Source of the DNA: Prochlorococcus sp. AG-363-A16
GTDB taxonomy: Bacteria; Cyanobacteriota; Cyanobacteriia; PCC-6307; Cyanobiaceae
Direction: 5' to 3'
Length of the DNA: 50,289 bases
Assembly (NCBI GenBank): GCA_003280345.1
Contig: QCFB01000013.1
Location: forward strand, 1-50,289
Shown: positions 38,573 through 47,560 of the stretch, piece by piece
How the letters are laid out: each line of letters starts with the position of its first letter
How positions within the stretch are numbered: position 1 is the stretch's first letter
Position numbers and translations under genes: made by a program
Notes under the pieces: generated by a model
Database searches by the model: none
What the model saw: only the letters and a program-made list of their open reading frames with translations
What the model was told of the DNA's origin: nothing

Positions 38573-41548
38573 ATGGGGCGATCTTCGGCTAAGGACAAAG
38601 ATCAGCATGCTGTTAAACCTTCTGATTTATCTGAGGAATCCCTTGAAAAGGTAATTCGCATTAGAGGTGCTCGACAGCACAATCTAAAGAATATTGATTT
38701 GACTCTTCCTCGTAATCAGTTAGTTGTTTTTACTGGAGTGAGTGGGAGTGGCAAGAGTTCACTAGCTTTCGACACTATTTTTGCTGAAGGTCAGCGTCGT
38801 TATGTTGAAAGCCTTTCAACTTATGCAAGACAGTTTTTGGGCCAGGTTGATAAGCCTGATGTAGATGCTATTGAGGGCTTATCGCCTGCTATTTCGATTG
38901 ATCAAAAGTCAACTAGTCATAATCCTCGCTCTACAGTTGGAACAGTTACTGAAATTCAAGATTACTTAAGACTGTTATTTGGACGAGCAGGAGAGCCACA
39001 TTGTCCACAATGTGATCGATCGATTAGACCACAGACCATTGATGAAATGGTTGATCAAATTTTGACTTTGCCCGAAGGAAGTCGTTATCAGTTGCTTGCT
39101 CCTGTTGTTAGGGGAAAAAAGGGAACTCATTCCAAGCTTTTGACAGGACTTGCTTCAGAGGGTTTTGCAAGAGTGCGCATTAATAAGGAAGTACGTGAAC
39201 TGTCTGACAACATTGAACTAGATAAGAATCATTCACATTCAATAGAGGTTGTAGTTGATCGTCTGGTATCTAGAGAAGGGATTAATGAACGATTAACAGA
39301 TTCTTTACGCACCACATTGAAGCGTGGAGATGGTTTGGCCTTAGTTGAAGTGGTTCCAAAGGTTAATGAAGAATTGCCAGACAATATCGAGAGAGAAAGA
39401 CTTTATTCTGAAAACTTTGCTTGCCCTGTTCATGGAGCTGTTATTGAAGAACTTTCACCAAGACTTTTTTCTTTTAATAGTCCATATGGTGCTTGTTCAG
39501 ATTGCCATGGCCTCGGACATCTTCGAAAATTTACATGTGAAAGAGTAATCCCTGATCCTTCTCTACCGGTTTATGCTGCTGTTGCTCCATGGAGTGAGAA
39601 AGAAAATTCTTATTATTTTTCTTTGCTTTATTCTGTTGGTGAGGCATTTGGCTTTGAAATAAAAACACCTTGGAATCAATTATCTAAAGAACAACAAGAT
39701 ATTTTGCTTTTTGGAAGTTCTGAGCCAATTTTAATACAAACCGATAGTCGATATAAAAACACTTCTTCTTATACAAGACCTTTTGAAGGTATTTTACCTA
39801 TCTTAGAAAGACAATTAAGTGACGCGAATGGTGAGTCTGTTCGTCAAAAATTAGAAAAATTTTTAGACTTAGTACCTTGCGAAACCTGCTCTGGAAAAAG
39901 ATTAAAACCTGAGGCTTTAGCAGTTAAAATAGGCCCTTATAATATTACGGACCTTACTTCAATTAGTGTTTGTGAGACTTTAGAACGGATTGAGAAATTG
40001 ATGGGTGTAGGTGATTTTCAAAACTCTCCACCTTTGCTTAATTCACGACAAATTCAGATTGGTGATTTGGTTTTAAGAGAAATACGCTTGCGATTACGTT
40101 TTCTATTAGATGTTGGTTTGGAGTACCTTAGTTTAGATAGACCTGCGATGACTTTGTCAGGTGGGGAGGCGCAAAGAATACGTCTTGCTACTCAAATAGG
40201 AGCTGGATTAACTGGTGTTCTTTATGTTTTGGATGAACCTAGCATTGGCTTGCATCAAAGAGATAATGATCGTTTATTAACGACGCTTAAAAGATTGCGT
40301 GATCTTGGAAATACATTAGTTGTAGTAGAGCATGATGAAGAAACTATTCGTGCTGCAGATTATTTGGTAGATATTGGTCCTGGGGCTGGTGTGAATGGAG
40401 GCCAAATTGTTACACAAGGGTCTGTTCAAGATTTATTATTATCAAAAGATTCATTAACTGGTGCTTATTTAAGTGGTAGATCTGCGATAGCGACTCCAAC
40501 TGAGCGGAGATCTTCAGGTAATAGAAATTTACGATTAATTGGATGTAAACGTAATAATTTAAAGAATATCTCTGTAAATTTTCCTCTTGGACGTCTAGTT
40601 GCTGTGACAGGAGTAAGTGGTAGTGGAAAAAGCACTTTAATTAATGAATTACTACATCCTGCTTTAAATCATAGTTTGGGTTTAAAGATACCTTTTCCAA
40701 AAGGATTGTCAGAACTTAGAGGAATACAAGCGATAGATAAAGTGATAGTTATTGATCAATCACCAATTGGCCGAACTCCTCGTTCTAATCCTGCTACTTA
40801 TACAGGTGCTTTTGATCCAATACGTCAAATTTTTGCTGCTTCTGTCGAAGCGAAAGCTCGTGGCTACCAAGTCGGACAGTTTAGTTTTAATGTTAAAGGA
40901 GGTAGATGTGAAGCTTGTCGAGGGCAAGGTGTAAATGTAATTGAGATGAATTTTTTACCAGATGTATATGTGCAGTGTGAAGTATGTAAAGGAGCTCGTT
41001 TTAATCGAGAAACCTTGCAAGTTAGATATAAAGGTCACACAATTGCTGATGTATTAGAAATGACAGTAGAGCAGGCAGCAGATGTTTTTTCTGCAATTCC
41101 TCAAGCTGCTGATCGTTTAAGAACTTTAGTAGATGTAGGTCTTGGTTATATTAAGTTAGGTCAACCTGCTCCAACTCTTTCTGGAGGCGAAGCTCAAAGA
41201 GTAAAACTTGCGACTGAATTATCTAGACGAGCGACAGGGAAGACGCTTTATTTAATTGATGAACCTACAACAGGTTTAAGCTTTTTTGATGTTCATAAAT
41301 TGATGGATGTTATGCAAAGACTGGTAGATAAAGGGAATTCAATAATTGTTATTGAGCACAATTTAGATGTGATTCGTTGCTCTGATTGGATTATTGATTT
41401 AGGACCAGAAGGTGGGGATCGTGGAGGTGAAGTCCTTATCGTTGGGACGCCTGAAGAAGTTTCACTTCATCCGACCAGTCATACAGCTCGCTATTTAAAA
41501 AAAGTTTTAGCCCATCATTCGATCAATAAGCCTTCTTCTTTGACTTAA
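38573..41548 (+). CDS. uvrA: excinuclease ABC subunit A
   Basis: UvrA is the damage-sensing ATPase of nucleotide excision repair. The 991-residue protein has two ABC modules with Walker A loops in GVSGSGKSSLAF and GVSGSGKSTLINE. Two ABC signatures (LSGGEAQRIRLA and LSGGEAQRVKLA) are present. The zinc-binding cysteine groups are CPQC, CPVH…CSDC and the later CEACRGQG…CEVCKGA. The ATG at 38573 precedes a 30-residue variable leader. It is probably co-transcribed with recN. Confidence 0.97.
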   Translation: MGRSSAKDKDQHAVKPSDLSEESLEKVIRIRGARQHNLKNIDLTLPRNQLVVFTGVSGSGKSSLAFDTIFAEGQRRYVESLSTYARQFLGQVDKPDVDAIEGLSPAISIDQKSTSHNPRSTVGTVTEIQDYLRLLFGRAGEPHCPQCDRSIRPQTIDEMVDQILTLPEGSRYQLLAPVVRGKKGTHSKLLTGLASEGFARVRINKEVRELSDNIELDKNHSHSIEVVVDRLVSREGINERLTDSLRTTLKRGDGLALVEVVPKVNEELPDNIERERLYSENFACPVHGAVIEELSPRLFSFNSPYGACSDCHGLGHLRKFTCERVIPDPSLPVYAAVAPWSEKENSYYFSLLYSVGEAFGFEIKTPWNQLSKEQQDILLFGSSEPILIQTDSRYKNTSSYTRPFEGILPILERQLSDANGESVRQKLEKFLDLVPCETCSGKRLKPEALAVKIGPYNITDLTSISVCETLERIEKLMGVGDFQNSPPLLNSRQIQIGDLVLREIRLRLRFLLDVGLEYLSLDRPAMTLSGGEAQRIRLATQIGAGLTGVLYVLDEPSIGLHQRDNDRLLTTLKRLRDLGNTLVVVEHDEETIRAADYLVDIGPGAGVNGGQIVTQGSVQDLLLSKDSLTGAYLSGRSAIATPTERRSSGNRNLRLIGCKRNNLKNISVNFPLGRLVAVTGVSGSGKSTLINELLHPALNHSLGLKIPFPKGLSELRGIQAIDKVIVIDQSPIGRTPRSNPATYTGAFDPIRQIFAASVEAKARGYQVGQFSFNVKGGRCEACRGQGVNVIEMNFLPDVYVQCEVCKGARFNRETLQVRYKGHTIADVLEMTVEQAADVFSAIPQAADRLRTLVDVGLGYIKLGQPAPTLSGGEAQRVKLATELSRRATGKTLYLIDEPTTGLSFFDVHKLMDVMQRLVDKGNSIIVIEHNLDVIRCSDWIIDLGPEGGDRGGEVLIVGTPEEVSLHPTSHTARYLKKVLAHHSINKPSSLT

Positions 41549-41796
41549 TTTGATTCTTCTAATTTTTTGTGTGACAACTCATTTGTTACATTTTGGTAGT
41601 TTTGTGATGGATTTTCTTTGCATTTCTCCATTATTTGTTGCCTTTTAATTGATGATGAAATGCTTATTAACCCTTTATTTGCAATTGATTTGAAGAAATC
41701 TCTGAAAGCTCCCCTTCGTTTTATTAGGCTTTCTTTAGGTTTTTAAGGCTAAAAATCTACTAAAACCCTTTGACTTCCTAAGGAGGGAGAGCAGAG
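41549..41796. other. gene-free gap carrying the sps ribosome-binding site
   Basis: I see no gene longer than about 15 codons in these 248 bp. They are T-rich and carry a strong Shine–Dalgarno (AAGGAGGGAG at 41780–41789) spaced for the GTG start of the sucrose-phosphate synthase. No terminator for uvrA or convincing promoter was recognised. Confidence 0.6.
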
Positions 41797-43923
41797 GTGG
41801 GATTAAAACTTCTTCATTTGAATCTTCATGGTTTGATTCGCTCTCATGACCTTGAGTTGGGTCGTGATGCAGACACCGGTGGTCAAACTTTATATGTTTT
41901 AGAACTAGTGAAAGGTTTGGCTTCTCGCCCAGAAGTTGATCAGGTCGATTTAGTAACACGGCTTATACAAGATCGTCGGGTTTCCTCTGATTATTCTCAG
42001 TTAAAAGAAGAGGTTTCATCTGGAGCAACGATTATTAGGTTTCCATTTGGTCCAAAACGTTATTTACGTAAGGAGCTTTTGTGGCCTTATTTAGATGAAT
42101 TGGCTGATCAATTGGTTGCTCATATACAAGCTTCCCAAAAGGCTCCCGATTGGATTCATGCGCATTATGCAGATGCTGGATATGTTGGTGCTTTGGTAAG
42201 TAGACGCTTAGGAATTCCTCTCGTTTTTACAGGTCATTCTTTAGGCAGAGAAAAGCAAAGAAGATTACTGGCAGCAGGTATTGATCATGATCAGATTGAA
42301 CAAACATATTCCATTAGTCGCAGAATTGATGCAGAAGAATTGGCTTTAGCTCATGCCAATTTGGTTATTACTAGTACTCGTCAAGAAGCTGAGCAGCAAT
42401 ATTCTCGTTATGGAAGATTTAAGCCAGAAATGGTTGAAGTTGTTCCACCAGGAGTTGACTCTAGTCGGTTTCATACTGCACAGACTTCTCAAGAGATGGA
42501 AGTTGTTGATGGGCTAATTACACCTTTTCTTAGAAACCCTGGATTGCCTCCATTATTAGCTATTTCTAGAGCTGTTCGACGTAAAAATATTCCTGCATTG
42601 GTAGAGGCCTATGGCCGCTCTCCTGTTTTGCGTCAACGTCATAATCTTGTTCTTGTTTTAGGTTGCAGAGAAGATCCTCGACAGTTGGAAAAACAACAAC
42701 GTGAGGTTTTTCAACAGATTTTTGAGTTAGTGGATCGATATGATCTTTATGGAAGAGTTGCTTACCCAAAGCATCATCGTCGAGATCAAATTCCAGCAAT
42801 TTATAGATGGGCTGCACATAGACATGGCTTGTTTGTTAACCCTGCGCTTACAGAACCTTTTGGGCTGACTTTGTTAGAGGCTGCAGCTTGTGGTGTCCCA
42901 ATGGTAACGACTGATGATGGTGGACCTAGGGATATTTTGTCTCGTTGTGAAAATGGTTTGTTGGTTGATGTGACTGACTTGGAGTCGTTGCAAGATGCTC
43001 TTGAGCAGGCAGGGTCAAATGAAGATCAATGGTGTCGCTGGCGGGATAATGGAATAGAGGCTGTTAGTCGTCATTTTAGTTGGGATGTTCACGTATGTAA
43101 TTATTTAGCAGTTATGCAAAAGCGTTTGGAATTTGCTGAGCCTCGTAAATTTAATTTTGCTCCAAATCAAATAACAAGTCCCCTAGGTAAAAGATTGTTG
43201 TTGCTTGATTTAGATAGCAATTTGGAGTATTCCGAAAGAGATAATTTGATTGCTCTGCGCAATAGTTTGGAGGCAAACTCTAATCAATCGAATGGATTAG
43301 GCGTTTTGACTGGGAGATCTGTTAAAGCTGCACGTTTACGTTATGCAGAATTGCATCTTCCGCAACCTGGGGTTTGGATTTGTCGCGCTGGGACAGAAAT
43401 CTATTATGGCTTAGAAAAAGAGCAAGATTGTTTATGGCAATCTTCTATTTCTGTTGACTGGAATCGAAATACCGTCGAACTTGCTCTTTCAGATCTTAAG
43501 GATCATCTAATTCTTCAAGAAACAGATCAACAGGCTCCATTTAAAGTTAGTTATCTCCTCAGGGAACCAGGAGATGCAATATTACCTCTAGTTAAAAAAC
43601 GCTTAAGACAACAAAATCAGGCTGCGCGTCCTCATTTACGTTGTCATTGGTATTTGGACGTAGTCCCTTTACGTGCTTCTCGCACAGAGGCTATTCGTCA
43701 CTTATCTCTTCGTTGGGGCTTAAATTTGGATGAGGTTTTTGTAGTGGCGAGTCAGCAAGGTGATGCTGAATTAATTCGTGGACTAACTAAGACCGTAGTG
43801 CCAGTTGAACATGATCCTTGCTTGGAAGGATTTAGGACACAACAGCGAGTCTTTTTTGCTTCTAAGTCACAGAATGGAGTTCTTGATGGTCTTAAGCATT
43901 ATCGATTCTTTTCAAGCCGATAG
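41797..43923 (+). CDS. sucrose-phosphate synthase with SPP-like C-terminal domain
   Basis: This enzyme joins UDP-glucose and fructose-6-phosphate to form sucrose-6-phosphate, for compatible solute supply in marine cyanobacteria. Residues 1–450 form a GT-B glycosyltransferase: N-terminal LNLHGLIRSHDLELGRDADTGGQTLY, and the nucleotide-sugar site around NPALTEPFGLTLLEAAACG. A HAD-type domain resembling sucrose-6-phosphate phosphatase follows from about residue 465. Its first motif reads DLDSNL (471–476) instead of DxDxT, so phosphatase activity is doubtful. The GTG start has a good Shine–Dalgarno. It ends 5 bp from the convergent purT. Confidence 0.92.
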   Translation: MGLKLLHLNLHGLIRSHDLELGRDADTGGQTLYVLELVKGLASRPEVDQVDLVTRLIQDRRVSSDYSQLKEEVSSGATIIRFPFGPKRYLRKELLWPYLDELADQLVAHIQASQKAPDWIHAHYADAGYVGALVSRRLGIPLVFTGHSLGREKQRRLLAAGIDHDQIEQTYSISRRIDAEELALAHANLVITSTRQEAEQQYSRYGRFKPEMVEVVPPGVDSSRFHTAQTSQEMEVVDGLITPFLRNPGLPPLLAISRAVRRKNIPALVEAYGRSPVLRQRHNLVLVLGCREDPRQLEKQQREVFQQIFELVDRYDLYGRVAYPKHHRRDQIPAIYRWAAHRHGLFVNPALTEPFGLTLLEAAACGVPMVTTDDGGPRDILSRCENGLLVDVTDLESLQDALEQAGSNEDQWCRWRDNGIEAVSRHFSWDVHVCNYLAVMQKRLEFAEPRKFNFAPNQITSPLGKRLLLLDLDSNLEYSERDNLIALRNSLEANSNQSNGLGVLTGRSVKAARLRYAELHLPQPGVWICRAGTEIYYGLEKEQDCLWQSSISVDWNRNTVELALSDLKDHLILQETDQQAPFKVSYLLREPGDAILPLVKKRLRQQNQAARPHLRCHWYLDVVPLRASRTEAIRHLSLRWGLNLDEVFVVASQQGDAELIRGLTKTVVPVEHDPCLEGFRTQQRVFFASKSQNGVLDGLKHYRFFSSR

Positions 43924-43928
43924 TTATA

Positions 43929-45098
43929 TTATTTATCTTCCATTACTTCTATAAAGTTCGCTAATTTATCTGCTTTTTCGCAAGCATCTTTAATCAGTTC
44001 ATCAACAGCTAGAGCGACCCCCATTCTCCTACCTTTCTTTGCATTAGGCTTGCCAAATAGTAATAATTTGCTATTGCTTTCTGACAAAGCTTTTTCTACA
44101 CCTTTATAACAGACCTTGGAACAATTACTTTTGGCTAAAATGACTCTACTGGCTGCTGGTTTTGTGTTGATAATTTCAGGTATTGGAAGGCCAAGAATAG
44201 CTCTTAAATGTAATTCAAATTCATTAAAATTTTGGCTAATGATAGTTACTAGTCCTGTGTCATGAGGCCTTGGAGATAGTTCTGAAAAGATCACTTCTCC
44301 TTGACATATAAAGAACTCGACTCCGAATAATCCTTCTCCCCCAAGATTATCTGTTATTATTTTTGCCATTGATTTTGCATCTTCTAATTGTTTATCCGTT
44401 AAAGTTGCTGGTTGCCAACTGCATTGGTAATCTCCCTCTGATTGTTCATGTCCAATAGGTTTGCAGAATAATGTATTTCCATTTTTTTGCTTAATTGTTA
44501 GCAAAGTAATTTCTAACTCAAACTTTAGAAATTCTTCAATGATAACTTTCTCTGAGCTTCCTCTTGCTCCTTTCATTGCGTATTCCCATGCCTTTGGAAG
44601 ATCTTCTTGCCGATGGACTAAAGTTTGTCCTTTACCAGAAGAACTCATTACGGGTTTGATTATTACTGGAAAACCAAGAGATTCGGCTTCTATGTATAAT
44701 TGATTTGGGTTAGAAGCATATGCAAATTGTGCTGTTTTTATTCCAAGTTCTTTTGACGCTAAATCCCTAATTTTATCTCGATTCATTGTTATAGCAGTAG
44801 CTCTTGCTGTTGGGATGATTTTCACACCTTCTTTTTCAAGTTCAATTAATGCATCAACAGCTAATGCTTCAATTTCAGGAACAACAACTGTTGGTTTATG
44901 TTTTCTAATTACATCTTTTAAATTATTTGGATCTGTCATATCCAAGACCTCAGCTTTATCAGCAATTTGCATTGCTGGTGCATTTGTGTAGCGGTCACAG
45001 GCTATGACATTGCAGCCTAGCCTCTGTGCTGCAATTCCTATTTCTTTGCCAAGTTCTCCGCTACCAAGAAGCATGATTTTGGGGGGGAAGAGTGTCAT
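43929..45098 (-). CDS. purT: formate-dependent phosphoribosylglycinamide formyltransferase
   Basis: PurT formylates GAR using formate and ATP, an alternative to folate-dependent PurN. The 389-residue ATP-grasp protein has the N-terminal MLLGSGELGKEIGIAAQRLG Rossmann-like segment, the PVMSSSGKGQ ATP loop and the magnesium-binding FGVEFF…SELSPRPHDTG region characteristic of PurT/PurK relatives. Length is normal. It is the second purine-synthesis locus in the window and is separate from purL–purF. Confidence 0.95.
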   Translation of the reverse strand: MTLFPPKIMLLGSGELGKEIGIAAQRLGCNVIACDRYTNAPAMQIADKAEVLDMTDPNNLKDVIRKHKPTVVVPEIEALAVDALIELEKEGVKIIPTARATAITMNRDKIRDLASKELGIKTAQFAYASNPNQLYIEAESLGFPVIIKPVMSSSGKGQTLVHRQEDLPKAWEYAMKGARGSSEKVIIEEFLKFELEITLLTIKQKNGNTLFCKPIGHEQSEGDYQCSWQPATLTDKQLEDAKSMAKIITDNLGGEGLFGVEFFICQGEVIFSELSPRPHDTGLVTIISQNFNEFELHLRAILGLPIPEIINTKPAASRVILAKSNCSKVCYKGVEKALSESNSKLLLFGKPNAKKGRRMGVALAVDELIKDACEKADKLANFIEVMEDK

Positions 45099-45141
45099 GA
45101 TTAGAAAATTGATTAAAGAATAATTAGAGTTTTTATGATCC

Positions 45142-45402
45142 TTAATTTGCTGTTTTATTGTTATCAGTTGAGATAAATGTTAGTTGTTTAAATGGTGACT
45201 CTTCACTTATAAATCCCCACGATGAGAAAACGTCTGAATTTTCATGAGTGATTATTTGCCTTGTACCTTGTTTTTTTAGTTTGAAACCTTCTTTTGACAT
45301 ACGTCTCATTAGTTTTGCGGATTCTTCGAACCGAGATGCCATTGATTCTAAACTTGCACAGTCAGTTGTAAGTCCAGTTTCTTTCCAGGTGAAGTAACTC
45401 AT
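45142..45402 (-). CDS. conserved-type hypothetical protein, 86 aa
   Basis: This small soluble protein has no recognised domain. The N-terminal WKETGLTTDCASLESMASRFEESAKLMRRM segment looks helical and the rest may form beta-strands (GTRQIITHENSDVFSSWGF). I believe it belongs to a small family conserved in marine picocyanobacteria, but cannot confirm this. It lies 10 bp after mraY and 43 bp before purT on the same strand, so it is likely co-transcribed. Confidence 0.7.
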   Translation of the reverse strand: MSYFTWKETGLTTDCASLESMASRFEESAKLMRRMSKEGFKLKKQGTRQIITHENSDVFSSWGFISEESPFKQLTFISTDNNKTAN

Positions 45403-45412
45403 CGATGATGTC

Positions 45413-46504
45413 TTAAGGGTTAGGTCGTAACAGAATGCCTAGGATTATTAATCCCATTGTTACCAACCAAAAGCTTCGCACTATTTCGCCTTCGTTTTTT
45501 CCTTTCAATTCGAAATGATGATGAATTGGTGCCATGAGAAATATTCGATGTCCTTTCCCAAAAAATTGCTTTGTCAATTTAAAAACCCATACTTGAGTTA
45601 AGACTGAAATTGCTTCTGCTACAAAAATTCCACCCATTAAAAGCAGTACCCAAAGACTATTTGATATCAATGCAATTCCACTTAAAGCAGCGCCCATTGC
45701 TAGTGAGCCGGTGTCACCCATGAAGATTTTGGCAGGATTTTTGTTGTGGATTAGGAAACCTAGCCATCCCCCAGCTATTGCCATACAAAAGCTTGCAATA
45801 GCAGTGCTCCCATTGCTCTCTCTAAAGATTTGCTCTAGCCCTAATCCTGCAAAGACTAATGAGCCGCAGCCACTAGCCAAACCATCGAGACCATCTGTAA
45901 GATTAGTAGCATTACTTTCAGCTAATAAAACGAACAATGCTAAAGGCCAAATTAAAATTCCAATATCAATCTTTATGGTGTTAACAAGTAAAATATTTGA
46001 AGTGATACATCCTTCGAGACTTGCCCATATTAAGAATGTTAACCCTACAATTAATTGAAGAAATAGTTTTCCTTTAACACTTAAACCTTTATTTTTTCTT
46101 GACTTAAGACTACTCCAGTCATCTACCCCCCCTATAAACATAAACGCAATTGAGAGACAACTAATTGCAAGTAATTCTTTTAAAATATTGCTATTTATAT
46201 TGATTGCAATTCCAATCATCAATGCTAGAGGAACAATGAATAATCCTCCCATAGTTGGTGTTCCTGCTTTGATTTGATGCTTTTGGGGACCTTCTTTTCT
46301 AATAATTTGCCTTAATCTTAATGCTTGTAATCTAGGTATAGCCCATTGCGTGATTATTGAGCATGCTAAGGCTGATACAATTAAAGGAAAACTTAGAGCA
46401 CTATTTGGCATGAAATTATCTGACCAAATACATGCTATAAAAATGATAAATATTAAAATCAATGCTGATATTGATTCTTTTTCTTTGCTTAATTTAAAAA
46501 ACAT
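45413..46504 (-). CDS. mraY: phospho-N-acetylmuramoyl-pentapeptide transferase
   Basis: MraY transfers phospho-MurNAc-pentapeptide to undecaprenyl phosphate, making lipid I at the inner membrane. The 363-residue protein has about ten hydrophobic segments. The catalytic motifs are GGVDDWSSLKS, NATNLTDGLDGLASG and MGDTGSLAMGA, and the HHHFELKG motif follows near the C-terminus. It is not adjacent to murB/murC here. Confidence 0.96.
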   Translation of the reverse strand: MFFKLSKEKESISALILIFIIFIACIWSDNFMPNSALSFPLIVSALACSIITQWAIPRLQALRLRQIIRKEGPQKHQIKAGTPTMGGLFIVPLALMIGIAININSNILKELLAISCLSIAFMFIGGVDDWSSLKSRKNKGLSVKGKLFLQLIVGLTFLIWASLEGCITSNILLVNTIKIDIGILIWPLALFVLLAESNATNLTDGLDGLASGCGSLVFAGLGLEQIFRESNGSTAIASFCMAIAGGWLGFLIHNKNPAKIFMGDTGSLAMGAALSGIALISNSLWVLLLMGGIFVAEAISVLTQVWVFKLTKQFFGKGHRIFLMAPIHHHFELKGKNEGEIVRSFWLVTMGLIILGILLRPNP

Positions 46505-46610
46505 TTGTAGTCATCCTCATTAAGCAAAAAGTCTATATAATTTCATATGTAAATGTATAGTCTGATAGCAAATTTCTTTCTTTCTTTATCTAGTTAGATT
46601 GATTAAGTGA

Positions 46611-46886
46611 TTAATCTTCCCAGGTCTCTTCATTTTGTTCATCATCAGCTTTGTAGTCTTCTTTTTCCCCCATCAAAGCTGATAGTTCTTCTTCTTCTAC
46701 AGTGCTGACTTCTTGAGAGGTAGATTCTTCATCAGCGACAAGTCTGCCACTTGCTTCAAGCCATGTAAGTAGATCAGGCTCTTCTCTTAAAGGCAAGACA
46801 GGCGCAGGCTCTTGTCTGCCGAATCTTGTGAGTGCAGGGTTGATGCCGTCGAGAGAACTTAGGTTGACCTTGTTGAGGTCGCTCAT
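46611..46886 (-). CDS. DUF3134-like small acidic protein
   Basis: The 91-residue protein has the segment NPALTRFGRQEPAPVLPLREEPDLLTWLEASGRLVA, which matches what I know of DUF3134, a cyanobacterial family of unknown function. The C-terminal 40 residues are strongly acidic and probably disordered. It diverges from the small membrane protein gene across 37 bp and is about 106 bp before mraY on the same strand. Confidence 0.75.
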   Translation of the reverse strand: MSDLNKVNLSSLDGINPALTRFGRQEPAPVLPLREEPDLLTWLEASGRLVADEESTSQEVSTVEEEELSALMGEKEDYKADDEQNEETWED

Positions 46887-46923
46887 TAGTTGGATTAATA
46901 CCGGTTATTCAACATAATGCATA

Positions 46924-47145
46924 GTGATGAGATTTCAATTTCTCTTGACTTCTAAGCTCCCGGTAATGGCTGTAACTTGGGCATTGGCATTATTGCTGAG
47001 CTTTGGCTTAAGGCTTTGGGGATTTGAGCATCCTGCTCCTTTTGTAATTCGTCCTTTTTTGGTTTTGATTTTGCTCTTTGGGCCATCTATTGCCTTGGGT
47101 TTTTGGGTGATGGCTTTTGGTTTTCGCAATAAACCAATTGATTGA
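46924..47145 (+). CDS. small membrane protein, 73 aa
   Basis: The protein has two hydrophobic segments at about residues 12–32 and 42–66, separated by a short loop with His-Pro, and ends in a charged tail. No domain was recognised. The size suggests a two-pass membrane protein. The strong terminator at 47181–47220 follows directly, which supports this being a real transcription unit. The antisense frame is a shadow. Confidence 0.6.
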   Translation: MMRFQFLLTSKLPVMAVTWALALLLSFGLRLWGFEHPAPFVIRPFLVLILLFGPSIALGFWVMAFGFRNKPID

Positions 47146-47180
47146 GGGTATTTAAATTTTGTGTTTTTGACTAATCCTTT

Positions 47181-47220
47181 AAAAAAACCGACCCTTCATT
47201 GAAGAGCCGGTCTTTTTTTT
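47181..47220 (+). terminator. strong rho-independent terminator
   Basis: An imperfect 12-bp stem (ACCGACCCTTC against GAAGAGCCGGT, two mismatches, short ATT loop) lies between an A-tract at 47181–47187 and an eight-base T-tract at 47213–47220. The A and T tracts would let it act on both strands. It sits 36 bp after the small membrane protein gene and is the clearest intrinsic terminator in the window. Confidence 0.85.
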
Positions 47221-47560
47221 GCATTCGAGAAAGATTCGAAGCTCTGAAAATTAGCGCCTGGGGCCAAGGTTTCAGGTGTTTGGCTGATCTCCTATAGGGC
47301 ACCTAGGACGATGCAGAGGAGTGTCGACTGGTTTGACGCACCTAATGAATGTCTTACCAGACGAATAGCCCACAATTATGAGAAGACTGTTGGAGCAGGG
47401 GCCTTAATCAGGTTGCTTCTGTTCAGTCTCAGGTGGCGTGTCGTCCATGGACGCCTCCGTATTCGATATGACAAGCATCCTTATTTTTTGGTTAAAAAGC
47501 AATCAGCCATTACACTCATTGCGTTCTTTGCTTGATTCGGCCATATTAAAAATGGCGTGC
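47221..47560. other. GC-richer stretch of unknown role
   Basis: After the terminator, the 340 bp to the zinc-finger gene contain no recognised gene. The first 240 bp are GC-richer than the neighbours and have several short self-complementary pieces. A plus-strand ORF (47311–47535) and a 14-codon minus-strand ORF with a GGAGG are the only reading frames. It does not resemble tmRNA, RNase P RNA, SRP RNA or tRNA to me; it could be a small RNA gene or a decayed region. Confidence 0.45.
47311..47535 (+). CDS. uncertain ORF, 74 aa, basic
   Basis: A 74-codon frame beginning ATG at 47311 encodes an Arg-rich protein with a hydrophobic C-terminus and no recognised domain. No clear Shine–Dalgarno precedes it, and the GC-richer sequence could keep a frame open by chance. 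It may be a picocyanobacterium-specific small protein or simply non-coding sequence. Low confidence. Confidence 0.25.
   Translation: MQRSVDWFDAPNECLTRRIAHNYEKTVGAGALIRLLLFSLRWRVVHGRLRIRYDKHPYFLVKKQSAITLIAFFA

Noticed and set aside
47540-47556. GCCAT/ATGGC hairpin at the 3' end of the zinc-finger gene
   Set aside because: Short stem not followed by a T-run on the minus strand, so not credited as a terminator.
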